Part shown: positions 1 to 13,545 of the stretch, piece by piece
How the letters are laid out: each line of letters begins with the position of its first letter
How positions within the stretch are numbered: the stretch's first letter is position 1
NCBI GenBank assembly: GCA_008360975.2
Contig: CM039179.1
Coordinates: forward strand, 51,256,561 to 51,320,560
Direction: 5' to 3'
Length of the DNA: 64,000 bases
Origin: Lichenostomus cassidix
Taxonomy: Eukaryota > Chordata > Aves > Passeriformes > Meliphagidae
Program-made: the position numbers and the translations under genes
The notes under the pieces: generated by a model
What the model was told of the DNA's origin: nothing
Seen by the model: only the letters and a program-made list of their open reading frames with translations
Database searches by the model: none

Positions 1-3000
1 TAAATAATAAAATCAGGTCTTTTTCATCTCCCGAGAGGTCTTAACTCTTCACTCTGCTAGCGGTCCAACAGCGACAATTCTTCTTAAATAGAACTTGTTT
101 AGTTATTACAGTTTGAAATAAACTGTTACTTAACCTCTCTCACTGTATACTTACATTACATAATTTTACATATTGTTGAAAAATCACATATTTTCTGACT
201 TAAAATTACCTCACTTGAACCTTCTTGAAACCACAAACGAGTCAGTGGTAGCTGCAGCATTGAAAAATTACTATATCATTTTATGATTAAATTATTCTGA
301 ATTTTTTAATGTAAATATTAAGCAAATCAGAATAGTTATCAAAACACAGAAAAAAATTATTTATTTATTTATTTGGTTTTATATTAAAATCAGATTGACT
401 GGACAATTTTATTTATGCTACTTGAAGGAAGCATATCTCAGGTTACACAAAAATATGAGAAACACACTGGAGAGAGCCACATAATGATAAATTAATTGAG
501 ATAGGTGAGCTGTTTGGTTTGAATTTTGTTTTATTTTAAAGTAAATAAGGTGATTCAATAAATATTACTTTAATTCTCCTCTATTTTTTATGTATAAAAA
601 TAACTGCGCTTAAATGTGTTCAGCTTCAGAGACTAAATTATCTACAAGAGTTTTGAGAAACTGCTTGGTCCCTAGAAGCCAATTATCACACATCTGTAGG
701 TTAATGACTCACTAAATGTGATAGACACTTCTGTCAGCTTTCACTAACATGGGCACGTGTATCTTCTGATGAAGGAACAACAATTTTTATGCAAACAGTA
801 AAAATTATTTTTCTTGCTCTCTCAGAACAAATTTGTTATATTTTTTATATATAATATGCTACATTTTATATATATTTTATAGACTAAATATTTCTTCCAA
901 TCAATAAAGAATGTGGTGAGTTACACTTGGTCTTGTTCATCAGCTCGTGACTGACATATATGATGTATATTGCATAAACAGACAACAGTTGGCTTTTACC
1001 CTTGTTGTCTTAAAATTATTCCAGCTGTCTTCTGAAAAATCAGAAAATATGTAAGAAGTAAAGAATTGTATCTTCATTTTTCGACTGTATAACAAAACCC
1101 TTGCCTTAAAAACGTGAATCATAGCATTAGAGGAAGAGCCTGGATGATTTTTCCACTCTTTTTAATGACTGAAAACCATACAGCATTGAGTTATATCTTA
1201 TTAGGAATTTATTTTATATTTCATAGTTTATACCAAATTAGAGATCCTTGCACAGTAATTTTTTATTTATATCATTGTCATATGCTGATACTGTTGTTGT
1301 GGGTTTTTTTCTTTTTCTTCTCCTGTAATAGGCTTCTGGCAACTTGAAAATGAAGAAGTATCCCGACACTGACCTTTAAGAAAACAAATTACATTATTAG
1401 GAGGAAATATGTGTACTACAATAATGCTGCTAAAATGTTTAAGATACAGTTACAGACCTGAAATCATAGGTTCATGAAGAATCACTGCATTTTTAGGCTT
1501 TCCTCATGAAGGTAATGTAGTACTCAAATTATGGCCATGTCAGAGTTCTATAGAGGCATCATCATCATCCTTTCTAGTTCTGGTCTCTATGTTCTAAGGA
1601 ATTAGGATATTTAGAGAAAGAATACAGAATAATAACATTAGAAGGTGTTGCTTTGTGAGGAAGTGCTGTAAAGGATGAGTACCATCCCTTCAAAGAGGAA
1701 AAAAATGAAGATAATTATGACAGAGGTTTAAAAAGTCAGTAAGAACCTTGATTAGCTGCTCTCAAACAGAATTAGAAGCATTCTGCTACAGTACCAAGAA
1801 TCTGATTTGAATAAATAGGACAAAGTACTTGACACAGTGGGAATGTAGTTTGCTGCTGCAGGACAGTATGAAAGCAGGCAGTGTCCTAAACTTAAAAAAA
1901 AAAAAAGGATCTGACAATCCAATGGACAACAAGTTCATGAAGAGATCATAGAAAGAGTAAAGTCCTAATACAGAAGTTTTACTGGGAGCATGAGGTAAAT
2001 CTACTGCAGAAAGTGATCAAGCTGAACAGTATATCTTACTTTCATTGTCAGGGACTCCAGTCTGGGCTAAAGGGAGCATTAGTTTGGCCCAGCAGGGTTT
2101 TTCTTGTGTTCTTGCAGCCTCTCCTGGACACCTGGGAGTTTCCAATTCTTCATAGAAAATACCTATAATTATTTTTAACAATTTAAAAAATAGCACAATA
2201 GAGAAAATTGGTGAACTTGCAGACAATCCTAAAGGTGTCTATTGCCTTTTATTTATCTTCCACATCAATTTAATACTTTTAGTAATTAATGGGGTTTGTA
2301 CGTTTGTTTCTTTTTTATTTTAAAGTTTACTGCCTCTTCTCAATATGGGTCAGGGCATCACCACAGGCAACAAAAGTTTCAGAATAATAATGTCTTCCTG
2401 CTGTTAAATAAAGGATGAGGGATTCTTACACTGAATTTGAACAGAAACTTCTGAGAGCTTCTGATCATCTGGCAACTAGCCCCAAATATCTACACTTGGA
2501 AAAAAAGCATGACAATGTGTTTTACAGAGATCTAGATTATAGTTCCAAGGTGATTAGAGAAGTCTTGCTTAAGAATAGGAAAATAGCACTTGCCTTTTAC
2601 CTTTCTACTTGCAAAGTTCAAAACAAAGAAAATAATAGGCTTTACAAAACATAAATTTAGATGGAATTAATCTGAAGTCAAATTTCTAAGAAATTATTTC
2701 AGTCAGGAAAACTCATATCCGGATTTAGATTAAAACATGTAGATAGTTGAGTTTGTGCTTACTTTAAATCCTTTTTTTTTTTTTTTTTTACTTTTTTCTT
2801 GGTAGCAACAATTTCAAAACAGAAAACCCACTTGCATTCACATAAAAGATACATCAAAATAAGCAATAAGTGTTTATTTAGAATCCTCTGTTTTGGTAAC
2901 TTAAATGAAATTAAATACATTGGGATCATCTACTACCTTTAATCCTAATTAGTTGATCTTGAGTATGTTTGTTGTCGTATTTATTTTCCAAGAACACGTT

Positions 3001-4765
3001 TACAGACTTTTAAGACATCTGATCTTAAACTTCTTCAAAACATGATTTTTTTTAGAGAAAACACATTTGTACAAACTATACCAGGTGGTAGGATACAATT
3101 AAAAAAAAAAATAAATAAAAGGGAGAATTCAGAAAACAAATACAAAAATACACAATACTGGGGCAGGCACACCAGAATAATATTCATAGCTTTTAGGAAA
3201 AAGCTTTTTTAAAATTTTAGGCAGAAAGGATATTGAAATTCAGATATATTTCTTTGGACATTTCCAGAGTTTCTAAAATTGGTGAAGGAAATTTCACTAT
3301 GTCATGTTTTTTGTCTGAACATATAAAAGAAATTGTCTTCCAAAATTTGCACTGTTTTGCCATCACACTTAATTTTAAAGATCTTAGTATATTTGAGTAC
3401 CACGTTGAAAAAATCTCCTTTTTTAACTGCAGAGGAGAGCATAGTATCATGATGTAACCAAAGAAGAGGCCTTTAACACCCATGTCTAAATGTACTTATC
3501 AGGATTAAATTACTATTAGCTATAATCTTTGAAGGTTTATGAGCAAGACGGAAAAAACAAGGAAAGTATCAGGAGAAGGGGAGAAGTTACAGTAGTTACT
3601 CTTTGTATCTCAAAGAAGTTACAAAGTTACTTCTTTGTGAGTGACAGTATCATATATACAAAGGAAAGGAGACAAGACCGTTTTGTTTCCAGCTTCTTTC
3701 CTCAAAGCTCTCAAACCTGATCACATGTAGAACAACCAAGGACTTTAACAATCAAAACTGTGTGATTACTCTCTACATGGTAAAGTATACTTGCAGACAA
3801 TGTAGAATATTTGTTAAAGATTAATGGTTTTGTATGTCGTAATGATGATGAATATCGTGTATGAACAGAGAATTTGTTAAAATATATTGTTAATGAATGT
3901 AGCAGCGCTGGTTTAAGACTGAAAACCAGCCTGATTTGTCAGTCTTTTAACCTGATCTCTCACTATCCCTCTACTTCGTTGCAAGAAGACTCTATGAAAA
4001 TTTTGAATTCATAAACACATATATAAATCACTTATTAATGGCTGTGTCTAAACTACTATTTAGATGCAGAGAGTGATTTCTTTTAATTGACTTTAAAGAT
4101 CATCTCCATTTACTTAATTTTCCTTTGTTTTTTTTTTGAAGCTTTTCATCTCCACAGACTAGATTTTTTTGAGAGGAAACTAAAGAACAAGCTCTTAGTA
4201 AGCTGCATACTGTAGGCTGGAACATCCAGTGAGCCCATGCAGGTTGTTGTGGGCATCTTTGAACCATAGACGTGCTGAGGACATTTGGTCCAGGGAACCA
4301 GATGATAATGATAAGTACAAACCTGAACCATAAAGTCAGCACAAAACACACGAATGCACTAACATTCCTATTCCAATCAAATATCTTACTTAAACAATAT
4401 GTAGTATATACTTAAATTCCAAGCTGATAATATAGAAGTTTCAGTGCTAAATATAGATACTATAGCACTGGTCTTAATCTTCTTTTCTTAAATCAAAATA
4501 ATTTATTAATCTACGTAAATTTTGAAAATTTCAGCAAGTACATTGTCATCATGAAAGTCTACCTCTGAACTGAAAATCAAAATTGCAGGTTAAACAGAGT
4601 GTATTTTGTGCTTTAAGGTGGATAGAAAAAGGCTTGTGAACATTGCATACACAGAAGCAGAAAAATAATCCTCCATGTTCACTAAAGTTGTGATATGAAG
4701 CTGGGTTCTGCTATCTGGGACAAACCAAAATAAATGAAGAATGTGGAGAGCTCTGGGTTGGATGT

Positions 4766-4798
4766 GGTTTTTTGGTTTTTGGTTTTTGGTTTTTTTTT
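4766..4798. repeat. (GGTTTTT)n short tandem repeat
   Basis: Three to four units of GGTTTTT run directly into a T-tract. No gene or mobile element is attached to it. Confidence 0.8.
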
Positions 4799-7700
4799 AA
4801 GCTAGTATGAGCTACTGCATCACCTAGAAAAGGGAGAGAGTAAATGGGATATATTTGTGAGGAAAAATAACTTGGAGACTTTGATTCTTTTGGCTTGTCC
4901 TATACTGTTCTACAATAGTGGGACAGAACAAAAATAACTATGTGCTGTGAAAATTCCCTACATATGTGTTAAGTGAATTTATTTTAAAGAGATTCTTTTT
5001 TGTTAAAAAATGCACATTGGAATTTTCCACTGAATTTTAAGGGTCAAGAATTTACCAATGCATAAAAATACTCTTAGAGTGATATGAATCAAACTCTATG
5101 CTGTAGTTCCCTGAAACTAAAATGTCAAAGCAGGGAATATGTAATGAATCCTAGAAACAGATTAGTATATCAAAATCAGCAGAGAATTTCATCTTATCTC
5201 TTAGCATCCGAGAGAGCAGATGTTATGGTCTGATGTACAAACAGCAAATTGAGTTGCTCTGATTTAAAAAAAAAAAAAATCTTTTTAAATTAACACATAG
5301 AATAGGACAGAATAAAGAGGCTAGATATTCACTGAACATCTGCTATTTCTGTGTCATTCAGGTGACTCATATACCTGCATTTTCCCTGGGGATGCCAAGT
5401 TGTTAAAACCAGCTTCCACTACAAGATTGGTGCCAGTAGAAAATGTGCATAAATTTAACTTCAGCAAAGTGTCATTCCAATGCATTTCTTCTGCTGAAGC
5501 CCTAACACAAGGTTACAATCCATCTCTTTTTTTTTTTTTTAGATTAACTCATTACCACTGATATTCTAGACAAAATATAATTCCTTCATTACTGGCTGTG
5601 TTTAGAAAATCCCCATTCTTGGGCAGATGTGCCTATCATGTAAGGTAAAGATATAAGGTGGATTCTTTGAATTACTCATAAATAGTTCAGCCTTGTGATG
5701 AGCTGCATGTAACATATTTGAATACATGCTTTTTCAGGCATCCACCACCTGGTATATTCAATCTTTTCCCAAACTTCCCTGCTGCATGGTGTTAAAAGGT
5801 GACATAAAAGTATGGTCAACAATCAGCTGACTCAAAAATAATAGTCAGTGATTAATTTCTTGCTTTCCTGCATTTGTTGCGTCAGTGTTTTGAAAGTGGT
5901 TTCTCTATCAGCAGCCAAAACAGAGTGCTTCAAGCTGCCCTAGTTGAGAGAATATTAGCAACTTCTTTACATTACAAAGTGTTCATCTTCTGTGCTTTCA
6001 ATGATCCTTTTTTTTTTTTCTCCATTCCAATAGGGAAAATGTGTCCAATCCTCATGGCTTCATCTTTCACACTTTTTTCTTTAGCAAATGATGGATTAAG
6101 CAATCACTTGAATGGGAATGATGGTACAGTTAAATTGTCCAACTGTTTGATTTCTAATACCTTAATATCCTTGAATACTAACTGAAATAATCATAAACTT
6201 TTACAAAGCTGCATAATAATTAGCCCACTGAAGGAAATCATATACATCCTGAATATGTATTTGTATAACTAGACAGCACTGGCTCTGAATCAGCAGACTG
6301 TTTTTGTAGAGCCTTTTCTATGAATTAATCCTTCACCATTAAAGCTTTTGGAAATAAATAGGATTTTGTCAATATATTTCAAATAATCTAATCTCTAAAT
6401 AAATAAAATAGAATTCTTAGCTGCAGAAATATATATTAGTACAAAAATTCTTACTTCAAAATGGTAGTTCTTCATTAAGCAAGAGTTTCCCACTACTATT
6501 TAGCAGATCTTCTCTGTCATGACAGAAAGAAACACTATCACAGAGATACAGAAAACAACTTTCCAATAAAACTCTGGTGTCACCAAAGTGAATGACAAAA
6601 TTCCCATTAACTTCAATAGGTTCAAGAAAAGCCTTTACACAATTAGTTGGCTATTAATTATATAGCTGTATCTATGCACTCTGGCTAAATAATGAATCTT
6701 CTTAAAGCAGCCCAAAAAGTTATACAAAAAAGGAGAGGAATGATATTTTGTGTATGTCATTTATAGAAAAGTAATAAATAAAAATTGTGCCATTTCCTGA
6801 CATAGAAAGAGATATCTCAATGACAGAGAAAGTTTTTTCACTAAAATGTCACCTACCAAAGACAGTAAGATACAGCGAGAAAGGCAATTCTAGCTTGACT
6901 CATAAGGAAATGTGTGAGAAAAATTTATATTGTAAAACAATATCAAAAATGGAGCTTAGATCTGGAGAAAAGAAATAGTGTCATCTAATCTGTTTATCCT
7001 GTGTTATCAGAAACTGGATTGTGTTTATTCTTGTAAATATACCAAAGAAACACTTTGTCATTGTTTTTTCTAATGTTGAAAGCAGACAGCTGAATCCTTT
7101 GACTAAAAAGTGTGGTCCAAAAAAGTATCAGTGTTGAATCTAGACAATATAAATTTACAAATGCAGGGTTTTTTTCCATTAAGATAATTTTCACCTCATC
7201 ATTTTGTATAAGGCAAATAAAAGCTCCCAAGACAAAACTCCTGCACAACTTTTGCTGGGAAAGAGCAAAACAAAGTAACTACATATAGATAGATTTTACA
7301 AAGTAAATATAGTCTACAATTATCTTACTGAAGTTTATCTCTCTGAGAACAAATAAAAAAAACTTAAAATTAACAAAACTGTTAGGGCTATATTTCACCT
7401 TGGTGATTGTCTCTTTTGTTTTGTTTTTTTTTAATGTGATATTTTATGGAAACAAGTATTACAAACTATTAACCTGTGGCAGTAGCTGGAGAAATGACAC
7501 TTCACTGAGGTATTTGACTCTCATTAAGCACTTTTTGTATGACAGATCTTCCACCTATCACCTCTTGGCCCTTGTGTTTTGGAAGACCAGAAGTTTAGAC
7601 ACAATGTTTGCTAAAGACTAAGATAATGTAATTAAATTAATGTTTGAAGGTTCCTGAGAAAAAAAAAAAGAGAATGATTCAGCTCTCCTATTCCTTTATC

Positions 7701-10700
7701 ATTTTTTTACAGTAGAGACTGTACATATCTGACAAGACTGTGACCCTGATCCCTTCTTCTAAGAACATATTTATAATTCTCTCTTCCAAATAATTTTCTC
7801 TACTGTAAAAACATGTAATTCAGACAAACTTTCTTGAAATTATGACAGCTTCCCAATCCCCAGAAAGGGGCTAGCATTACTTTGTGATCAGCTGTATATT
7901 AACTCTGAACTCAGTAATTAGAAATTATTTTTAATCAATCTGCTGATAGATGATCAGTAATCATTACTCATAAAATGTCAAAAAAATCTAGGCACCTCCT
8001 CCCAAGTTTTAGAAGCCCCACATTACAGACATGGAATTCTTTGTTCCATCTTGTGCTAATGACTTCAGGTAATTTAAACGTAAATAATTAAACATTTCAG
8101 AAATGTGTTTACAATATACAAATCTTAACATATACAAGGCATTAGTACTTTTACATTTATTTCAAAGGAAAATTTAGTTCTCCTACTATAGCATGGCAAG
8201 AACTAATTGTTGATGGGGTGTTTTTCCTCTCAAGACTCAGCTTTGTCATGAAACTTAGACTGGCTAGATGATTTTGCACTACCAAAGCAAACATTTCCTG
8301 ATGATCGTTATCTTTTCACTTCCCTACATGTTCAGGCTCACCACAGTGAAAGAAAAAGCAGAAAATGATTTCTCCAATTTATTATTGCATTTGTCTGGAG
8401 GCAATTTGCTGACTGAAATGACACAAAATCTACTGGGAAACAAGAGCTATGGACCTTATAAATATGCAGCCATCACTTCTATAATCAAGGTTTTTGACTC
8501 TGTTGCTATGGTTGTCATAATAAGCAGAAATGCTATGGGAGAAAAATAAAAAGGTTTTTTGTTTGAAATTTCTTAGTGCATCCCTAGCACCCACAAAATT
8601 GCCACCTATTGTAGGCACCATAGAGTCTAAAAAATTATTACACACGCTGTTGGCAGCTGTCAGCTGAGATGGTAGCTGTTATTCAGCATGTCAGTATTTT
8701 AAAAAATCATTACAGCTGCCTATTCTTCAGTGTATTATGTTAATGTGGATTATTTGGTCAATTGTTTTCCTTTTGCTGCCTATCAGAATCTTCTGGTATA
8801 CTTTAGCTTCTCCCTCTTTCCATTTACTCTTTATCAAACAAAAACCGGAAGAAATCAACGGGAAGGATGACATAAAGATTGTTTTCCTGGTCAGAATACA
8901 GTCAATATTATCTTCTGCTGCCTGTAGGCTTATCATTACTACGTTTCCATGTATCCAATTACAGTTTCTGTAACCCAGGAGCCTCAGATTCTGCCTGCAA
9001 TGTGCTGCAGCTGGCACGCTGCTCCTCCTCACCAAGTGCGACTGGGTTTTGCAGGTAGATGCTGTCACCATTCTGATTTGAGTTAACAGGAGTATGATGT
9101 GGTAAAAAGAAACCCTTTCAGACAGTCCAAAATGGCTAGGAGCATTTATATGGCCTTTTGCACTTCATTTTCTGATCCAGCTGGGCAGGACTACAGCTGA
9201 CTACAGAAATACCTCTTATCTGCTCTGTTGGGTGGCAGTAGATTAAACAGCGAACCCCAATCAGGCTGGAAAGAGATACGTGCTTAGTCTGAGCAGACAG
9301 CTGTGTGAGTTGGTAACTAGGGCTGTGACTCACTGCATGGAGCTCAGGAAGAACAAAATAGGAATTGGCTCAGTCCTAGGGAAGAAGTATTTTGTTATTG
9401 CTGTTATTGTCTACATGAGCTAAGAAGCAGTGAGTATGGATGGAGGCCTGATTGAAAGTGAAGCTTAAGAGAACACAGTATATTCAATTTTCTACTGGCT
9501 AGTAAGAAGAAGAAGCTGACAAAGAGGTACTGAAGTCAACAAGCAATATTATAAGTTCTGTAGAATGTGTGAGTCCATGAGCAAAAAATTCAAGTGTGTA
9601 GGTCTGAAAGCTCCCTAGACCCTCAGAAGCTCACCTGTACATAAATAATAATTATATTTCTAGCTCCTGCAGGTGCTGAATTTCACAGACTCAAAAACAG
9701 CAGCTGGGGCCTGATTTGCCAGCTGGCCTGAAAGAGCACTACTAGTTCTCTATTTGTTTTCACTTGAACTGCTCCCCACAGGAAACAGGTATTTTTCTTC
9801 CTTTCCCTACATGTACTGTTTTGAAGCAGGAATCTACTTCTATTCCCAAAAGTGGAATTTATAATTATAGAAAGGGCATTATAATTTCAGATTTGAGCAA
9901 CTCAGTCTGCATATTTGTGTATTCAAAAAAACCTATCCAAACAAGAAGTATAAATAATTTATTATGGCTGTACTTGGTGCCAAGGGTCAAACACTCATCT
10001 TTGATTAGCTGATAGCTTCTTTTTATCTCTCAGATCAATCGAAAAAGGTGAAAGGTGTGTAAAAACTCTATGATTTTTATTCTTCTCAAGCCTTCGTTGT
10101 GTATACTGAGTAGAAGTTGAACAAAGACACAGGCTATGCTGAGAATAGTAATATAGCCTGCAAAAGCCACTCACCAAATAAGAAGCTGATAAAACACAAG
10201 TGACAAGCCAAAGGGAACAAAGTATTATCTGACTTGCATATTCAAATGTAAATATGCAAATTTTAAAAATCCAGTTCTATTCTGCTGTTACCCACCCTTC
10301 AGCCTGTGAACCTGGAATTCTGATAAACTTTGACAGCTTCATTTCTTCTAATTGCTTTCCTTAAATACAAATATTGCTCTAATTTATTTCTTTCCTTTAC
10401 ATGCTCAGGTTAAATGGAATTTCTCTTCTATGTTTTCTGTCCAACATGTTTTTTCCTCTTTCAGTTTCTTTTTTTTTTCTTTGCACATACTCCTGAATTC
10501 CCCAATATCCCCACACAATCAATTTTTTATTAGTATTTTTTTTCTTTCTGGCTTAGTGAAAATGAGCTAAGAACAGTCAGGAAACTGCAGTTCCAGTAGC
10601 ATTGCCCACAAGGGAGCTGGCAGTGCCTTCACACTTTTTTGGAGAGCTTTCCTTACCTTGCATGAACATAACGCAGCATAAATACTTCAAATACTTGAGG

Positions 10701-10984
10701 TGGCTGAAAGGCACATTTTCAGTTCATTATAGGAGCAAAAAGTTGAAGAAGAGATACTATCATAGATTTTTTGGAGAAAATCCAACTTAGCTCTTTCTTC
10801 CACATCTGATTTATTAAAGAATAAGAGCAACAAAAGGGGGAAAAAAATGTCCAGAAATGCCACTTCTGTGATACAAAGGAGTTATTGAGTGTCTAAGTAG
10901 TTACTAGAGGTATTTATCAATTTTTCTGACTCTTCCGTGATACAGCCAACCTGTCCAAATGATACCTGATGGTTTTTGTCTTTT

Positions 10985-11032
10985 CTCTTTATACCCTTTT
11001 TATACTCTTTTTATACATTTTATACATTCTAC
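10985..11032. repeat. Imperfect CTTTTTATAC tandem repeat
   Basis: Four to five imperfect units of the form CTTTTTATAC/ATTTTATAC follow one another. This looks like a decayed minisatellite or slippage tract. Confidence 0.6.
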
Positions 11033-11364
11033 ATGGATCTTTTAGATTGTGACTGTGTCTGCATCGTATAATCAGAGATATAACATGAAAGACAGGTCAG
11101 CTGGAAAACAGCAAACAACAATCACAGGTAACACGCAAGTCAGCAATTTACTATTATTAGAATAATTTTACAAAAGTTCAAGACTTCTACTAAGTTCATA
11201 TGACTTTAATGAAATCTTGAATTTAGACTTAAAACTGATCCATTTTGACAAGAGTTTTCAAAAGAAATCCTGAGAAAAAATTTTAGGTTACCTCTTTAAA
11301 ACAGACATTACATTCTTCCTGTGACTTCTTTGACTTCAAGTTTGTTTTTTTTTCTATATAGTTT

Positions 11365-11950
11365 TCCATCAGCAGAAAAAATGAAGGAAATAGGATATAA
11401 GATTCATGGGTTGAGATAAGGAGGGGAAGATTGCTTGCCAATTATGGTCATGGGCAAAACAAAAGCAACTTGAAGAAGATTAATTTAGTTTATTTCCATT
11501 TAATAACAGTGTAGATGGTGAGAAATAAACCTAAAACTCTCTCCCATCTTTGTTCTTCCTGGGCTCAATGTGTCTCTGTCAGTCTCCTGATTCTTTTACT
11601 TTCTCCCCCTGAGCAGTGCAGAAGTGATGACGAATGGGTGGTTGCAGTCAGTTCATAACCCCTTCTCCCTGCTGCAGCATTCCTCCTCACACTGTTGTCC
11701 TGTTCCAGTGTGGGTTTCCTTCCACACTATATAGTCCTTCAGGAGCAGACTGCTTCATCCTGGATATCCTGCCAGCCACAGTTTTTGCCACAAAATCTGC
11801 TCTAGCATGGATTCTCCTCCACAGACCACAGTTCCAGCTAGGAGCTTGCTTCTGCCTGGACTTTCCAGAGGCTGTAGCATCCTTCAGGGCACATCCAGCT
11901 GCTGCTCCATGGGGTCCTCCATGGGCTGCATCTCCACCTGATATGTGAGT
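11365..11950 (-). mobile_element. Decayed avian ERV-type LTR, minus orientation
   Basis: Read on the minus strand, this matches an abundant avian repeat that I recognise as an endogenous-retroviral LTR. The order of blocks is kept: a GC-richer 5' part with degenerate 'cccatggag...gagcag' units, then 'gaactgactgcaaccc', a purine-rich block, 'ggtttatttctcacc', an AATAAA signal (minus strand; TTTATT at 11489-11494 on the plus strand), 'gttttgcccatgacc' and 'cttatctcaacccatgaat'. The copy is heavily mutated, and I could not define TG/CA ends or a target duplication. Open frames on both strands (11634-11948 plus, 11687-12004 minus) are by-products of this repeat. The exact family name is uncertain; that it is a repeat is well supported by block order. 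Confidence 0.65.
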
Positions 11951-12589
11951 GTAGTCTGTAGAGAGGCATAGACTAGGTAAAAAATCCATCTGACTACGTA
12001 ACATTAAACAATGTATAAAATTAAATGCCGCAGAAATAAAATCTGAATTTTGGGCTTGGATTATTAAAAATGGTTTAAATTTCTGCTCCTGTTACATAAC
12101 TAACTGTTGGGATCTTGACCTTAAACCTCATCTAATTTATCAGTAATATGCAGTGAAGAGAATATGGTATGAATACAGGTAGAAAATATAGTGTGAATAA
12201 AGGTAGCAAAGGATCATTGCCATTTGGATTATTAGGCTTCAGGATTACAATAGCATCAGTGCCAAGAGTGGACTCCTCAGAAAAATAAAATTTTTAGAAG
12301 TATCTTAGACAGCCAAGTAGATTTCAAGCTGTCATGTTATTTTCAGGTGCTATCTCAAACATGGCTTCCCAAGAGACAGGAGTTTATTCCAGTCTGTGAA
12401 TCAGGTGTGCCTCTGAAGATGAACACAAAGAGTTTTGGCTTTTCAGTTTCTCTGCTGTCAGACTTTTTTTAACTGAAATTTTGCACAGATTTTAATCTCT
12501 TTCCCTGGCAAATATAGGTTTATAAATAGAAGAATCTGATTTTCTCAGACAGTCTCTTTGTTGCCCTGGGCCCCTATGGAACATAAGTA
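11951..12589. other. Non-coding stretch between LTR and CR1
   Basis: No gene or recognised repeat. Some sequence near 12490-12590 may be a further decayed 5' extension of the CR1 that starts at about 12590, but I could not align it with confidence. Confidence 0.5.
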
Positions 12590-12802
12590 AGGCCAAGAAG
12601 AATATCCATCTTTTATTGGATGTAGGGGGAAACATAATGACAAATGATGAGGGCAAGGTTGAGGAACTTAGTACCTTCTTTGCCTCACTTTTTGATAACA
12701 AGGCCAAGACCAATTGTTGTCAAGGTACCCACGTCCCTGAGCTGGAAGACAGACAGGGAGGAGAATGAAGCCCTGTAATGCAGGAGGAAATGGTCAGAGA
12801 AC
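12590..12802 (+). mobile_element. CR1 LINE fragment (5' part of ORF2 RT region), plus
   Basis: The sequence follows the CR1 ORF2 segment just upstream of the reverse-transcriptase core. It reads through a degraded version of 'ctttgcctca...', the run coding for 'VPELEDRQGGE', and 'caggaggaaatggtcag'. The frame is broken by a stop after that peptide. At about 12802 the match switches abruptly to a minus-strand CR1 fragment. It is 5'-truncated like most CR1 copies and is dead. Confidence 0.75.
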
Positions 12803-13071
12803 CCTCTTAACACCCTCCCTTCAGATACTTACCAACATCAATGAGGTCACGTCTCATTGAGAAGAAACAGTCAGTTTCTTCTCAAGGCTGAGCACACACA
12901 GGTCCCTTAGCCCTTCCTCATAAGAAGCTCCAGTACTTTAATCACTTTTGTTGCCCTCTGCTGGACCTTCTCCAGGAGCTCCATGTCTGTCTTGCACTGA
13001 AGAGTCCAGAAATGGACACAGCACTCTAGATGTGACCTCTCCAGGGCTGAGCACTGTGGCAGGATCACGTA
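12803..13071 (-). mobile_element. CR1 LINE fragment, inverted, lacking its 3' end
   Basis: On the minus strand this reads as the CR1 ORF2 C-terminal region: 'cctggagaggtcacatc', 'catggagctcctggag', 'gtccagcagagggcaac', 'ggagcttcttatgagg', 'atctgaagggagggtg'. It lies between two plus-strand CR1 pieces. It stops inside ORF2 with no 3' UTR or terminal repeat, which is unusual because retrotransposed CR1 normally keeps its 3' end. Its sequence type differs from the piece to its right ('atctgaagggagggtg' against 'tacctggaaggaggctg'), so it is probably another subfamily. Confidence 0.75.
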
Positions 13072-13076
13072 ATTTT

Positions 13077-13545
13077 TGGGCCACTCACTACAAGACGGAT
13101 ATCAAGATGCTGAGTGTGTAGAGAGAATGGCAACAAAGCTGGTGAAGGGTCTGGAGCACAAGTCCTGTGAAGAGCAGCTGAGGGAGCTGGGGTTGTTCAG
13201 TCTGGAGAAGAGGAGGCTCAGGGATGACCTTATCACTCTCCACAACTACCTGGAAGGAGGCTGTAGTGAGGTGGGTGTTTGTCCTTTTTCCCAATTAACA
13301 GCTAACAGAATGAGAGGAAATGGCTTCAAGTTGCACCATAGAAGTAAGTATTAGATTAGATATTAGAAAATATTTTTCATGGAAAGGGTTGTAAAGTATT
13401 GGAACAAACTTCCCAGGGAAGTGGTGGAGTCTGAAAAACCTGAAACCTGTTCTAATTGAGGGTGGTGGTGGTGCTTAGTTGTCAGTTGGATTTGCTGATC
13501 TTGAAGGTCCTTTCCAACCTTAACAATTCTATAAAACTATGATTA
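13077..13545 (+). mobile_element. CR1 LINE 3' end, plus, nearly intact tail
   Basis: This fragment covers the ORF2 C-terminus and the 3' UTR. An open stretch at 13076-13354 encodes recognisable CR1 residues, including '[20 protein letters not shown]' and '[12 protein letters not shown]', before a frameshift. The UTR ends with 'ggtcctttccaacctt' and a short degenerate terminal repeat (aattctataaaactatgatt). A small internal deletion removes part of the segment around 13320-13360. It is the natural 3' end of the plus-strand CR1 begun at about 12590, with the middle missing and replaced by the inverted piece. Confidence 0.85.

Larger units (their letters stand above)
1..11364. other. AT-rich non-coding stretch, no gene seen
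   Basis: No open frame here exceeds about 114 codons, and none resembles a protein family I know. I saw no CR1 or LTR remnant that I could support. It contains scattered poly-A/poly-T runs (for example the T-run near 2771-2788), a short GGTTTTT repeat at 4766-4798 and a short TTTTATAC repeat at 10985-11032. The interval about 8985-9350 is visibly richer in G+C than its surroundings. Intergenic or intronic bird DNA is the simplest reading. Confidence 0.6.

Noticed and set aside
3611..3637. 9-bp inverted repeat (caaagaagt/acttctttg)
   Set aside because: Short hairpins of this size are expected by chance in 64 kb of AT-rich DNA, and no gene or T-tract makes it a terminator or RNA gene.
3915..3946. 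8-bp inverted repeat (aagactga/tcagtctt)
   Set aside because: Within chance expectation; no context gives it a role.
8727..9071. 114-codon minus-strand frame as a gene
   Set aside because: No family resemblance, no splice or promoter context that I could support, and an overlapping plus-strand frame of similar quality.
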